DNA from: Edolisoma coerulescens
Taxonomy: Eukaryota > Chordata > Aves > Passeriformes > Campephagidae
Length of the DNA: 64,000 bases
Assembly: GCA_013397115.1 (NCBI GenBank)
Contig: VWZW01004140.1
Coordinates: 124,001-188,000, forward strand
Reading direction: 5' to 3'
Shown: positions 44,254 to 55,815 of the stretch, piece by piece
How the letters are laid out: each line of letters starts with the position of its first letter
Numbering within the stretch: the first letter of the stretch is position 1
Program-made: the position numbers and the translations under genes
The notes under the pieces: generated by a model
Told to the model about the DNA's origin: nothing
The model's database searches: none
The model's input: the letters and a program-made list of their open reading frames with translations, nothing else

Positions 44254-45007
44254 CAGGGCTCTTGTGAGGAGGAGATGTGCCTGCCAGGCTGCGTGTGCAG
44301 GGTCGGCTGCTCCGCCACGGCCACCTCTCAGCACAGCTGTGGGCCCAACACACCTGCAGACCTGGGGTGAACCTTCTTCTTCTCTCAAGAAAGTCCCTGC
44401 TTTCTGGGAAGCATCTGGAAAAACAGCTCTGTGGGAATGCCAGCGTTCCAGGCCAGCTCTGTGGCTCGTGGGAGTCCACGAGGTCGCCTTTCAGGGTGGG
44501 CTCTCTGCCAAGACAGGGCTTCTTACAGGGCACTCTGGAACTGCTGTAGCAGGAGAAATGGAGTGGGGGGGCAGGGGGAGGAGGAGGGGAAAGAAGAGAT
44601 TTTGGTTGGAATTTTCCTGGTGAAGAAAAGGCTTTTATGTGATGTGTCCTAGAAGGGCCCAAAAGGACCCCGTGCCAGGCCTCACCACCCTCACAGAGAA
44701 GAAGTCCCAGCCACTGGATGAGGAAAGACTCCTGATGAGGGGGAAACCCCAAATGTGCTTCTCCAAGGCACCTTCTATCTGTCTGAACCTGAGTTTCTGT
44801 GGAAATGGTTGGAAACACCCCATGGCCTGGAGCAGATCATCTCCTGATTGCTGGTGGTGTTCCCACTGGAAAACCGCTGCTGCCCAGGCTGCAGCCTGGG
44901 TCCCAGGAGGGATTCCTGGGTTCCACGGCGCTGTGTGACAGCACATGCAGCAAGGAGTCTTTAGGACAAGCCCTGTGCCTCCAGGCCTTGAGATGCCCAT
45001 GGAGTCC
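44254..45007. other. Unique non-coding sequence
   Basis: A G-rich run lies at 44563-44590. Open frames on both strands overlap and carry no domain. Confidence 0.45.
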
Positions 45008-45230
45008 AGAAGCATTTAGGGTGGGAAAGCCCTCCAAGATCACCAATTCCAGCCCTCAGCCCAGCACTGCCAAGCCCACCACTAAACCCTGTCCCCAAGT
45101 GCCACATCCACGTGTTCTTTGAACACTTCCAAGGACAGTGATTCCACCACTGGGGAGCCTGTTCCAATGCCTGACCACCATTCCAATAAAGAAATTTTCC
45201 CTACTATCCAGCCTGTTCCTGTGCTCTGCC
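45008..45230 (-). mobile_element. CR1-type LINE fragment, group B
   Basis: The plus text 'gaaagccctccaagatcacc' is followed by 'ccaagcccaccactaaaccc', 'cagtgattccaccactgggg' and 'aagaaattttccctactatc'. The terminal repeats on the left are degenerate. Confidence 0.88.
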
Positions 45231-46740
45231 CACCCCCACCCCGGCCTCTCCCACCACCCCATCCTGAGCCAGGGACCACAGGTTTTCCTGAGAGCCTCCC
45301 CCAATGGCTTTCAAGCTTCCTCTGTGTATTTCCTATGAAACAGGATAATAAATAAATAATGCATTTCTTTGGAAGGAGCACTAAGACTGAAAGCAAACAA
45401 AGGGGAAAAGCCAAAGCAAACAAACCCTCCATTATTTAAAAAAATTGCCTGAAGAGACAAAACGTTTCATTTTGGCTGGAGCATTTTTCTACTGAGAGTA
45501 AGAAAAGCAATGAACAAACAAACAACAGCGAGAGCAAAGCGAGCTTCCCCAGCCTGTTGCTATATTACATACATTCATTTTCTTTTTTAGTGTTTTCACT
45601 TCAAAACACAGAGGAGGACGATGCAAACCCCTTTTGCCTTGTGTCATCTGCCTTGCTCAGACTCAGCTGTGTGGCCAGAGCTCAGGGTCCCTGTGGCCAG
45701 GAGGGCAAGGGGAGGTTTGGAGGGGAATGGAGAGGCCCAAGGCAGCTCCTTCATGGAGCTTCTCCCTCCTCCCCTCCCTTCTGGGCGTTGTGGGATTTTC
45801 CACCTGGGGCAGCACAGGGCAGAGCCTCTGAATTCAGCTTTACTGCTGCATGTGTTTGCTGGTGGCCCGAATTTTAGCTCCCAAAATCTTCCTGAATAGG
45901 AATCACCCGGAACAAACCCCGGCACTGGAGCCTCTCTCCCCTTCTGGGGTGCTCCAGCTCAGGTTTGGAGCCTCCTGCTTGTCTAGGGGACACCCAACAC
46001 AACTCCTGCTGCTCCTGCCAGCCCTTGCCCAAGCTCACACGCTCTGTGTACAACTCTCTTCCCTTTCAATCCTGCCAGAATCCCATTAGCTACAACATTT
46101 TGACAATCCCTAGGCCACGCTGGGGCTTTGCTCGACGTTCCTTCCCCATCCTCCCCAGCTCCCTGGCACGGTGTCCAATTAGTGGGAACAGCTCGGAGCT
46201 TCCGTGCTCTCCATTGTTTCCCGGCGCATGGCGGCACCTGGGAAGTGCCCCAAATTTCCCCAGAGGATTTTTAATTATTGCTGCTGGAATTCATTCTCCT
46301 TCCCCTCCTCAAAGGCTCCCTCACCCCTCATCCGTGTTTTCCTCTGAGGTACCACCAGCACTGCTCGTCCCAATTAAACGCAGCTCTCGTAATCACTTGT
46401 GGGGGATGAAGCACAAAAATTGTTCCCCCCACCCCCTATTTTTGTGTTTGTCTGCTCTGAAGAACCACTTGTGGATTCTGGCTTGTATTCCCAGCTTCTG
46501 TAATTATGGGAACTGTCATCATCGAGCAGAGAAAAGGGCCTGGAAAATTAGAAACACTTGGAATTTGGTTTGTAATATTTCAGTAAGAGCCTGAACCCAA
46601 GTTATCCAAGGCGTGTAAAAATGGCCGTGGGAGCAGGCACAGGTACAAAAGGTGTCCTGCTGGGTGTGATTTAGGTGCAGACCTATAGCTAAACCCCAAA
46701 ATGGAGAGGTTCCGTTTCCCTATTCCAGGCAGAGATTAAT
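45231..46740. other. Unique non-coding sequence
   Basis: The C-rich run at 45228-45263 can form a G-quadruplex on the minus strand. A 209-codon plus frame at 45965-46594 has no recognisable domain. No repeat is named. Confidence 0.45.
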
Positions 46741-46810
46741 AACAAGGGAAAATGGACTCAGGCTGATCCAGGGGAGGCTCAGGCTGGACAAAAGGAGAAC
46801 TTTCTCATTG
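46741..46810 (+). mobile_element. Small CR1-type LINE internal fragment
   Basis: The text 'aacaagggaaaatggactca' followed by 'ggggaggctcaggctggaca' matches the ORF2 C-terminal segment of group C-like CR1. Neither end of the element is present. Confidence 0.7.
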
Positions 46811-47650
46811 CTGAGTTTCCCATTTTCTCAATTCCTGATATTCTTCCAGCAAAACAGAGCATCTCACCCACCCTCCCATCTGCACTATGGACAAATGACA
46901 GATCTTTCCTTTGGTGAATACACTGGAAAATGGACACCACTCCTGTGCCACTTCCCACCAGATTATCTCAGGGTCAGAGGAAGAACATATCATTTTAATC
47001 CAATTTGTTTCTTGGGGTCCATTGACTCCTTTAACACCTTTTCCTCCAGTTAAGCCAAGGCTTAAATTTAAAAACTCTCCAGAAATTAAACAAAACAACA
47101 ACTCTGTGGTCACAACAGGCTTTGCTGTGAAAGCCTGCTAATGAAACCTGCTGCTGTTTCCAAAGCATCTCATCTGGGAAATCCCCAGATTACATTTTCC
47201 AATTTATTTTTCCTTTTAATCCTCCCTACCTTTTCCTGGCTGAAATTCCTGCAGCTGTTTCAAGGCATTCTTGAATATTTGCTGCTATTTACTCCTTCCT
47301 CTCTGAAGTGAATTTGAAGCCAGTGCATGGTATGGAACAGCACAAGGAAACCATATGGCAGCAGCCCCTGGTTGTCAGGAATTTGGATGGAGATAAGGAG
47401 CTGGAGGGGGCAGAGAGAGATCTGAGGGGAATCTTGGCACTGCAGAGGTGACTGTGCAGAAACTGCCCTTGGCACTCTGAAAAACTGCATTAAAAGTGGC
47501 CTTGTCCTGTACAGGAATAGGAAAGCTCCAATGAGATCCAGAAGAATTGTCACAGACCTGGAAATGGGAAAAGATTGGAAACCAGTGGGCATCAGCCCTG
47601 CAGAGGGGAGGCTGTGGAGATCCCATCCTGGGGAAGGGAACAGCTGCTGG
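46811..47650. other. Unique non-coding sequence
   Basis: No gene or named repeat. Confidence 0.45.
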
Positions 47651-47655
47651 AGGAG

Positions 47656-48206
47656 TGTTCTAGTTTGAAAACAAACCAGTGAGAGACTCCAGGTCAGAAC
47701 TACAATTTAACAGGAAAATTAAAATAAATGCAATAGCCCAGAAACACGGCCAGAGCCAGGACACAGCCTGACACCCTGTGGGGCAGGGAGGGGGTCGCAG
47801 TCCCATTAAATGGTGGCTGCAGTCCTGTTGCAGTGACAGATGTGGCTCTGTGGGAGCGCTGATCCTGTAGAAGGGTCTGGTGTTCCTCAGAAGATCCAGG
47901 GGTGGTTCTGGAGCTCTTCTCCTCTGGGAATCCGGTAGGGCAGGGCTGCCTGTGCTGTTCCAAAGCTCAGATTCCATCCAGGTGGGAACGCTCGGTTCCT
48001 CCCCCTGGGCGGAGCATCTCCCACTGGGATGATGGAATTTTCTGAGCCATGCAGTGAGGCTTGGTGGCCCGTGGACAGAAGATGTCCCCCGGAGGGAGTT
48101 ATCAGGGATGTGTCATGGCAGAGATAAAGAACCCTGCCCCACCTGGTTTAACAGCTGGTGACAGAATCCATACTTTTGGTTACATCTTACTCTGTGACCT
48201 GAGACA
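47656..48206 (-). mobile_element. Solo LTR of an endogenous retrovirus, family LTR1, copy 2
   Basis: Complete LTR in reverse orientation, from 'tgttctagtttgaaaacaaa' to 'ctctgtgacctgagaca'. It is flanked by the perfect 5-bp duplication aggag (47651-47655 and 48207-48211). It is about 99 percent identical by eye to copy 1 and keeps the full 5' end that copy 1 has lost. No internal viral sequence is present, so it is a solo LTR. The four substitutions inside the 105-codon frame it shares with copy 1 (47660-47977) all change an amino acid, so that frame shows no sign of constraint. Confidence 0.93.
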
Positions 48207-48211
48207 AGGAG

Positions 48212-49146
48212 GGACAGAGTGAGCTGTCCCAAAGTGCCTTTTGGAGGTGGAAAGGGAGCTGGACGTGACCAGTTTTGTCCCCAAACAGCCCTTCCCCTCC
48301 TACCCCCCATTGCTACGAGGCCATGCTCCCTCTCCTGCTTCTTCCCCCTCGTTTTGCAGCTGCTTCCCTCCCTCTTCTCCTTCTTCCACTCTCTTTGCTT
48401 ATCCTTTTTCTTTTCATTCTCTTCCTTCCTGCTGCCTGGGTTTTATATGTGACTTTTAAAAATGGGCCCTGGCTGTAAAATTCACCGTATGGATTATCCA
48501 TTTCTCAACAGAGTGCTCCTGGCATTGTGTGGGGAGAGAATCCAGGAAGGAATATATAAAATACATAATACACATAATAAATATAACTGTGATTGAGCAA
48601 ACAGCACAATCACTTCCTTCAGAGAGTTCCGCACAGCTCACTGAGGAAAAACAGAGCCCAGACACTGAATCATAAACCTCCAGCTTAATTATGGACACAG
48701 GGGGTTGGAATTCCAGTGCTGGTGTTGGTGCTGCACGGCTCCTGCCTGGGTGTCTGATGGAGCACTGAGCTGAGTAATTCCTCAGCAATACTCCATTTAG
48801 GAAAAGGAGCAGCAAGAACCATTAGCAATTTGAGTGTGTCAGGGAAACTGGGCATTTCATCCAGGGGAGGGAGGGGGGGAATCAGTCAAAGTGTTTTCAT
48901 CAATGAGGGAAGAAAAATGGGCTGAATGAGAAGAGAAATAGTAGGGGCTTGGAGGCAGAGAGAAGGCAGGAGGAAAAGATGGAATTGAAATCTTCCTTCT
49001 TGTGAGAGGGACAGGGAGGAGGGAGGGGGGAAAGGGTGGCAGCAATTTGGTGGAAATTGCATGAGCTGGCTTGTTTTTAGAACAACAACCTTTTAAAATT
49101 GAGTTTAAAATATATTGCTTAATTTAAATATGTCTCATAAAACTGA
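48212..49146. other. Unique sequence with polypyrimidine and polypurine tracts
   Basis: The plus strand is strongly pyrimidine-rich at 48288-48438 and strongly purine-rich at 48864-49045. Two runs fit the G-quadruplex pattern on the plus strand (48864-48879 and 49014-49036). The open frames here are compositional artefacts. Confidence 0.65.
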
Positions 49147-49187
49147 AAGAAGGAGGAATTTCTTCACGGGAAGGGTGGGCAGGGGGT
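49147..49187 (+). mobile_element. Tiny CR1-like fragment
   Basis: 'aggaggaatttcttcacggg' followed by 'aagggtgg' matches the CR1 ORF2 C-terminal segment. It is too short for subfamily assignment. Confidence 0.5.
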
Positions 49188-50665
49188 CCTTCCCCTGGTT
49201 TTAGGAGCTGCACAGCAGTTTTGTTTTCCCCACAGACCCTCCCAGCATCTGAAGCTGTCACAGTGCAGTGTACTTGTGGGTTTTTACCTCATTATATATC
49301 TGACACAAAAGCACAGCCCCTGGTCAGCAGTGAAGCTTAACCAGGAGCCAAATAATGATGTCCCTGCTCCAAAGCAATTGTATTTGTGAGCAGATCCGAC
49401 CTGAGACAGGAGAGGAGGGGAAGGAAAGAGAGATGGGGAGACTCTGTGAGTGCCATGACATCTCCAAAGGGCAGCGCTGGCATCCCAGGGAGCCAGCCCT
49501 GGCAGAGGGGAGCTCGGGAGCATCCCAGCACTGCTCTGGCACAGCTGGGGGAGGACTGGGGGAGGTTTTCCAAGAGAACACCCAGGCACTCCCTTGCAAC
49601 CCTTCTCTTGGGGTGATCCAGCTGCAGCTCCATCCTGCCCCATCCCTTGCAGCCACGTTACCCATTGGGTTCTGGGGAAATATTTCCAGCAAATTACAGG
49701 AATTGAGGCCACTCTCCTCGCAGGGACCCCAGGGACCTCCTTTTTCTCCTCTCTGAGCTCAGCTTGGGCCATGCCCTGTGCCAGAGCTGTCGTGGGCAGA
49801 AGGCTGGGAAAGCACAGGAAAGGTGTTAGGGAATTCTCTGGGTCCTGGAGCAGCTGAACCTCCTGCTGGCAGCTCATCCCCTGGACTCAGCCCCTTTCTC
49901 TGTAGCTTGGCCCCTGTTTTCATACACAGAAACCTGAATTCTGTGCCCTGGCCTCTCCCACCCCTCAGTTGGAAGAGCATTTCCTCTCAAACCTCAGCTG
50001 TGTGATGTCTCCCCCCATTCCCCCTTTGATCCTGCTGGCTCCCTGTTTCTGTTCCTGACACAGGAGCACATTTAGCAGCTCAGGAGGGGCTAATGGGCAG
50101 GTTTCTCCATCATTCTCAGAACCATTAGTGCTCACATCTTCCCTCTCAGTAGGGCACATTTGTGTGTTTAATTTAAGAAGGTTATCTGTCAAAAATGATA
50201 TCTCAAGGTAGCACTGAGCTGGATAAATATGTCAGAAACAATAGCTCCTGCTGAGAGGAAAAAGTGTTCCAAAAATTCATCCTTTGGAGGATCTCAAGAC
50301 TGAGAAAATCAGTCCAGACTGGCACCTCTGTCTCAGAGCCACTCCCTGCTGCCCTCCGTCCCCTCTGGCAGTGTGACTCCGAGGGGCACAGAGCAGCCTG
50401 GGGCTCCTGCAGCTCCGACAGGGAGCAGCGCCTGGGGCAGGGCAGCCAGGATTCCTCTTGGCACACGGACTCAGCTCTGGTGGGAAATGCTCAGAGGAAA
50501 TGGGATTTACACACAGAAAGTGTCGGGGTTGGCTTTAAAACCCGGGGGTTGTGTCCTGGCAGTGATGTTTGCTATCAAAGGAGCCCAGAGCTGTGTGAGC
50601 ACCTCTGACAGATACAGGGGCAGGTGGAGATATCACTCCAGTCACCAAGTGCACTGGAGATCAGG
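49188..50665. other. Unique non-coding sequence
   Basis: About 1.5 kb. A 197-codon minus frame (49284-49877) has no recognisable domain. No repeat is named. Confidence 0.45.
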
Positions 50666-51125
50666 GAATCACAGAATGTCCTGAGCTGGGAGGGACCCAC
50701 AGGATCACCCAGTCCCACCCCTGGCCCTGCCCAGACCCCCCAACACCCCCACCCTGGGCACCCCTGGCAGCGCTGCCCAAACGCTCCCGGGGCTCTGGCA
50801 GCCTCGGGGCCGTGCCCATTCCCTGGGGAGCCTGGGCAGTGCCCAGCACCCTCTGGGGGAAGAACCTTTCCTGATCTCCAGCCTGAACCCCTTGGACACA
50901 GCTCCAGCCATTCCCTGGGTGCTGTCCCTGTCACAGGGAGCAGAGATTGCTCTGCTGCCCCTCATGAGGATGTTGAAGACCACAGTGAGGTCTCTCCTTA
51001 GTCTCCTCTTCTCCAGGCTGAACAAACCATGTGCTCCTCAAAACGTTTCCCCTCCAGACCCTTCCCTACCCTTGTGGCCTCATTTGGATGCTTTCTAACA
51101 GCTTAATGTCTTTTTTTATATTGTT
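50666..51125 (-). mobile_element. CR1-type LINE fragment, group C, 3' end present, longest of its group here
   Basis: The left edge is 'gaatcacagaatgtcctgag', followed by 'ctgggagggacccacaggat'. The GC-rich body 'ggcagcgctgcccaaacgct' continues without a gap into ORF2-derived text ('gtctcctcttctccaggctg', 'cttccctacccttgtggcct', 'ctaacagcttaatgtctttt'). It shows what the intact group C arrangement looks like and so exposes the internal deletion in the copy at 30295. Confidence 0.94.
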
Positions 51126-51308
51126 CTGCCCTTGGAGGTGTTCTGGGCCAGATTTGTGCCCAGCCAAGACTGTTGTCTACTGGCCCAATGTCTTCTGAGC
51201 CATAAAAAGCCAAACATTAAATCAGATGGACTCGTCCCAAAGACAGAAACCAGGAATTGTGGCTGTCCCATGGCCATAGACAGGCTGGAGTCACAGAAAG
51301 GCTCCCCC

Positions 51309-51320
51309 NNNNNNNNNNNN
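51309..51320. other. Assembly gap (12 N)
   Basis: Twelve undetermined bases between C-runs ('gctccccc' and 'ccccagtaac'). The true sequence is probably a longer C/G homopolymer or GC-rich tract. Confidence 1.
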
Positions 51321-51401
51321 CCCCAGTAACTGACCCTGGCAGAGCTGGTTTGCAGTGGTGCAAGCCTGTGCTTTCCAGTAGCCATCCCACCAGCTGGTTC
51401 A

Positions 51402-51606
51402 CTGCATCCAGCTGCAGTCATTCCATCCAGCTGCATCCATTCCATCCCTCTGCATCCATCCCATCCCTCTGCATCCATCCCATCCCTCTGCATCTGTTCC
51501 GTCCCTCTGCATCCATTCCATCCATCTGCAGTCATCACATCCCTCTGCATCCATCCCATCCCTCTTCATCCATCCCATCCCTCTGCATCCACTCCATCCC
51601 TCTGCT
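51402..51606. repeat. 20-bp minisatellite, about ten units
   Basis: Tandem variants of 'catccctctgcatccatccc'. Units differ by single substitutions (for example 'agctgcagtcattcc', 'atctgttccg'). There are no spacers, so it is not CRISPR-like. Confidence 0.93.
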
Positions 51607-53589
51607 CTGGGTTGCCTCAGCCCCTGAAGCTGTGTGGGTCCCACCTGCGCTGCACCCAGCATAAGGTGGGTGCAGGCTCTGGAACTCCTCTGGATCCCCA
51701 GATGTCACTGCAACAGGAAAAACCAGCCCCGGGTGGCAGAGAGCTCTTCTGAATGAGGAAACAGCAAGGAGTGCACGGAAATCTCTGCCATACATGTGAA
51801 AACATTCATCTCTAAAGCTGGCAAGAGAAGGGGGCACGTCCTCCGCTTTAATCCCCCACTAAGACAGTGGAATTAAATACCTCCACAGCAAATAAAGTCA
51901 GGGACAACGAGACTGGCAGAGATGCAGCAGCCCCTCCTGGTTCCCAGGGCAGAGCACGACCCCTGTAACCAGTGCTGAGCAGTGAATCCCACCCTGGGGA
52001 GAGCAGGAGCAGCCCCAGGCCCAGCACAGACAAAGCCAGTTCGGCTTTTGAAGATGAATCCCTTCATCCCAGAGGTCGGCAGGCTAATGACAAGAAATAT
52101 CAGAGTGAAAGGAGGCGATGGCTTCCATCAGGTAAGTGATTAAAGTCGGGCTTTGAAGCGCCCAAAGGTCCCCTCTGCTGCTGTCAAAAATGGAGAGGAA
52201 AAAAGCCAGCCCTGGGTAAGGCTGAGGTCTTCAAAGCATTCCCAGCTGCTCGGGAGCTCGGCAGCTCCTCTGCTCAGCAGGTGCCAGGACAACCCAACAC
52301 AAAGCAGGGACAGGGACATTCACCCCCCTGAAGGAGGCTCCTGGGAGGGGCAGAAATGGTCTGTGTGTCCCTGCCTTCCCTGCCCCCGGAGCTCAGAGCC
52401 CACGTTGCACTGGTGGTAAATGCTGGATTTGGAGGATCTAGCACCAGATAAAAGGTGCTGTAGGTACAGGAGGAAAGGCACCACTGGCTTTTCCCAGCAG
52501 ATCAGGTTCACTCACAGGGCAGTTCTGTGCTGCTTTATCCCAGCCCAGCTACTTGTCTGCAGCAGTGTCCCCTCAGTGTGGTCACTGCCTGTCCTTCTGG
52601 TGCCACACAACGGCTGATGTTATCTTCCAGCTCTGCAGGAGGGTGGCCAGGTGCTGATAACAGCCTGGCACGGAGCTGCAGCTGCAGGAGCACACTCAGG
52701 TTTGGATTCCATGGATGTGGAGAGAGGCTCATCCCATTGCAGCCACTGCAGGGCTCAGGAGGGGAACAGCCTGCTCCTGGCAGGACCACTGATGGGGAGG
52801 GTGAAAATGTCCTCCAGTGCTGTCAGAATCTTGCTTACTCCAGTGGGAGCTGGGATGACCAGTTGGGATCAGTTTCCCATGAAGAGGCAGGGCTTGCATC
52901 TTTATTTTCCAGAAGTGAAATAGCACTAATGTGGAAAAATGTGGTTTTTCTGCCCCTGCACGTCCCTGTCCTCTCAGAGAGAGAGCTCGGTCTGATTTGG
53001 GGGCTGCCACAGGAAGGGTTTGTTGGTTCCAGTGCAGTGCAGCTGCTGGAAGGGAGCTTCATTTACTGCTGTAGCTCGCTGGCAGCTGATGGAGAACTCC
53101 CAGATTTTACTGCTGGCGAGACTTGCTGTAAATTTATGGGTTTTGCTATAAAATTCACATCTGCCAGGAACGCACAGCACAGGAAAGCCGTGTCAGCACA
53201 CAAACAGAATGGAAGTCATGAAATAATCAGGGCTTCTAACAACAGTTTTGGAAGCAGGAGATGGATTGGGGTCTGTCAGAGCCTGTCAAACCCAAAGGGA
53301 TTCAAATAATTCTGAGCTACGAGGGGCTGGCTCAGTCTGGGGCCGCTGCAATAGAAACGGCAACGATAATCTGGGCTGAAGGAAACCCTCGGCCAGCCCA
53401 AACCTTCTCCATGCCCTCAGTTTCTTGCTGAATGTCACAGGGAGAAGTTCTTCCATGGCTCCAAACCTTGTGAATTCTGCACACAGAAATAAAAGCCCTA
53501 AATAATAATGAAAAATAAAGCACTTCCCTGACAGGACCATGGGCAGGGATGAGCTGTTTGGGAAGTGTTTATGGATTTCCAGCTGCATG

Positions 53590-53690
53590 AGCACCCTGGG
53601 CTAGAGGAAGGTGTCACTGCCCATGGAAAGGGGTGGAATGAGATGGGCTTTAAGGTCCATTCCACCCCAAACTATTCCATGTTTCTATGA
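53590..53690 (+). mobile_element. CR1-type LINE 3' tail, group A
   Basis: The text 'gaggaaggtgtcactgccca' is followed by 'ggctttaaggtccattccac' and ends 'ccatgtttctatga'. Confidence 0.9.
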
Positions 53691-54119
53691 TATAAAACTC
53701 CAGGTGCTTCTGTTGCTTTAGCTGCATTTCTTCGTGACCCAAAGTTTCTCAGAGCAGCAAAAAAAAGGGAGCTGGCTGCAAAGACTTGCAGAAAAAGCTG
53801 GCTGAGCAGGCAAGCAAATGCTGGATTAAGCCTAATATGAATAAATTCACACGGTGCATGTGCATGTGGATAAATGGGATGCTAATCAGCAATTCTGTAT
53901 TTCTAATATTGGGCTCTGTGCATGCAGGGTGGGGATCTCGAGGCTCTGTGAAAAATTCTGAAATGGTCAAAAAAAAAAAAAAAAGCGAAGGAAACGGTGG
54001 GAATTATTAGGGAATGAAAGAGAGAACATCTATTCTGGTGCTTTCTGCCACTGCATAAATTCACGGCTTCCCAGCGTCTCAAGAGCTGGGCACAGCCTGG
54101 GCCTTCTGTCTGGAAAAGA
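53691..54119. other. Unique stretch with a poly-A run
   Basis: A run of about 17 A lies at 53969-53985, not preceded by a polyadenylation signal or by recognisable mRNA sequence, so I do not call a processed pseudogene. Confidence 0.5.
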
Positions 54120-54330
54120 GCAAAGTGGGAATGAAAGATGTCCAGGGGAAAGCAGCAAAAGTCATCAGAGGTATGAAACAGCTCCCGGGTGAGAAGCAGC
54201 CAAACAGATTAGGACCTTTCAGGATGGGAAACAGAAAATTGGAACAGAGAGGCACAGGAGATGGAATGAGACACAAAGGCAGGAGGGAGGAAATGAGTCA
54301 TTGTGGTCTATTCTAATGCAAGAATTCGGG
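54120..54330 (+). mobile_element. Possible ancient CR1-like LINE relic
   Basis: The plus frame reads VQGKAAKVIRGMKQLPG and then text resembling the LGPF...NRKL segment. This recalls the VQRRATRLVKGLE...RLRELGLFSLEKRRL region of CR1 ORF2. Nucleotide similarity to the younger copies is weak, so this is tentative. Confidence 0.45.
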
Positions 54331-55724
54331 ACCCTGAAGTGAAATCAGTAATTGGAAGGTTCAAACCAGGCCTCAGGAGGCCCTTTTCAAACACCCCAGA
54401 GCTCACCTGGGGATCTTCTCCCTGCAGGAACCTGCAGAGAAGAAATTCTAGATGGGTTCAAAAAGCAGCTGGGCAAGTTCACAGAAGAATAATCCATTGA
54501 AGGCCTTTAAATTCAACAAAAAGCTGAGTCTGTGGCTCAGGGAGAGCACAGGCTGCATGTTCCAGGCTCTTGGGACAGGGATCAAAGGAGGCATCCCTGC
54601 AGATGCTCCCTGCACTCACTGGCAGAGGCAGACACAGCTCCCGGGATTTTTGCTCCCATCTAACACAGCTGAGCTTGACTGAGACAGCCCAGGAGCACTC
54701 TCTGATGTCTGAAAGCACTTTAACACAGATTTCTCTCCTTGTGCTCAGGTCTCAGACTTGCAAACATCCTCTGCTGTGCTCTCGGCAGCGATGTGGGCAC
54801 GAGCAAGGATGGAGGTTTGGGGTGAAGAAGGGCAGGGAAGGTGGGGCACAGCCCTGGCTGCGGGGCAGCATCTCCCCTGCTGCTTCCCAAAAACTTCTCC
54901 AGCCACCACAGGCAGCACCTCAGCCATCCTTTGGCCTTCTGAGCTGTAACAAAAGCTCGTGGCTGGAGACAGGCAGTGGACACCCAAGTGTGGCAGGGGT
55001 TTGTGGTGCAGGGTGACGGGGTCCTGGTTTCTCCCTGAAGAAACCCAGCCTCAGCGGGGTGTTTTACATCCCCACGGGGTGAGGGGGGAGCAGGAGAAGG
55101 GGAGAGATGGGAAGCGATAATTCACTGAAATACATGCTTTAATCAAAGCCTGTAAATTACCCTAAGTGATGTTTTAACGAGACACAATTGCCGGAGCTGA
55201 GCAACATTTTTGTCATTACTCTGCGGTGCAGTTTTGTTTTTATTTAACAGGCAAAACATAGGACAGGACTCAATTTACAGGGTTTTAGCCATGGTAGATG
55301 AATTTTTATGGGATAAATTCACACTCCAGCTTTGCTATCAGGTTGCAATACGAGGAACTGGGCCTTTTTATTATTATTAGACCAGGCTGTCAAAAGCAGT
55401 TATACTGCTCTCCTAAAACTAGATGCAAAATCACTTGCCTCTGTGCAGCATCAATAAAAATGGGGCTTCTCTTACTGCCAGAATTCCTTTTTTTTTTTTT
55501 ATTCATGTCGGGAAAGTGGGATCACAGTCTCAGCTCCTTCTTCTTCCACCCAAACAAAGTCACTCCTACAGAGGCTCTTCAGGCAGAGCAAACTGGGGCT
55601 GGCTTTGCACAGAACCTGAGGAACCACAGAAATGGGGGTTGCTGGAGCTCTCTGGCCCAAGATCCTTCTCAAAGTAGGATTAGAATCAACACTGGACCAG
55701 CTCAGCCACGACTGAACCCAGCTG
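54331..55724. other. Unique sequence with a candidate conserved block
   Basis: The GC-rich part (54560-55110) has overlapping chance frames. The block 55115-55340 is listed separately. A run of T lies at about 55488-55500. Confidence 0.4.
55115..55340. other. Candidate conserved non-coding element
   Basis: Non-repetitive AT-rich text with 'gcgataattcactgaaatac', 'tgatgttttaacgagacaca' and 'tggtagatgaatttttatgg'. No coding frame is supported. Confidence 0.3.
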
Positions 55725-55815
55725 AGCCTTAAAAACCTCCATGGACAGTGATCCCGTGGCCTCTCCAGGCTTTGTCCCAGTGCTGCACTCTCCTCACAGT
55801 AAAACACGAGTGGAA
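55725..55815 (-). mobile_element. Old CR1-type LINE fragment
   Basis: The plus text 'ccttaaaaacctccatggac' followed by 'agtgatcccgtggcctctcc' and 'ctcctcacagtaaaac' matches the ORF2 C-terminal segment read in reverse. It is strongly diverged and has no 3' end. Confidence 0.6.

Larger units (their letters stand above)
51126..53589. other. Unique sequence with an assembly gap, a minisatellite and a long open frame
   Basis: Contains the gap at 51309-51320 and the minisatellite at 51402-51606. A 260-codon plus frame (52527-53309) has no recognised domain, no promoter and no splice context I trust. Confidence 0.45.

Noticed and set aside
45965..46594. 209-codon plus-strand frame as a gene
   Set aside because: Low-complexity serine/proline-rich translation without domain, within a compositionally biased region.
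51402..51606. Possible CRISPR array
   Set aside because: Units are contiguous 20-bp variants without spacers, and the window is vertebrate DNA. It is a minisatellite.
53960..54010. Processed pseudogene suggested by a poly-A run
   Set aside because: No polyadenylation signal, no mRNA-like sequence upstream and no flanking duplication could be seen.
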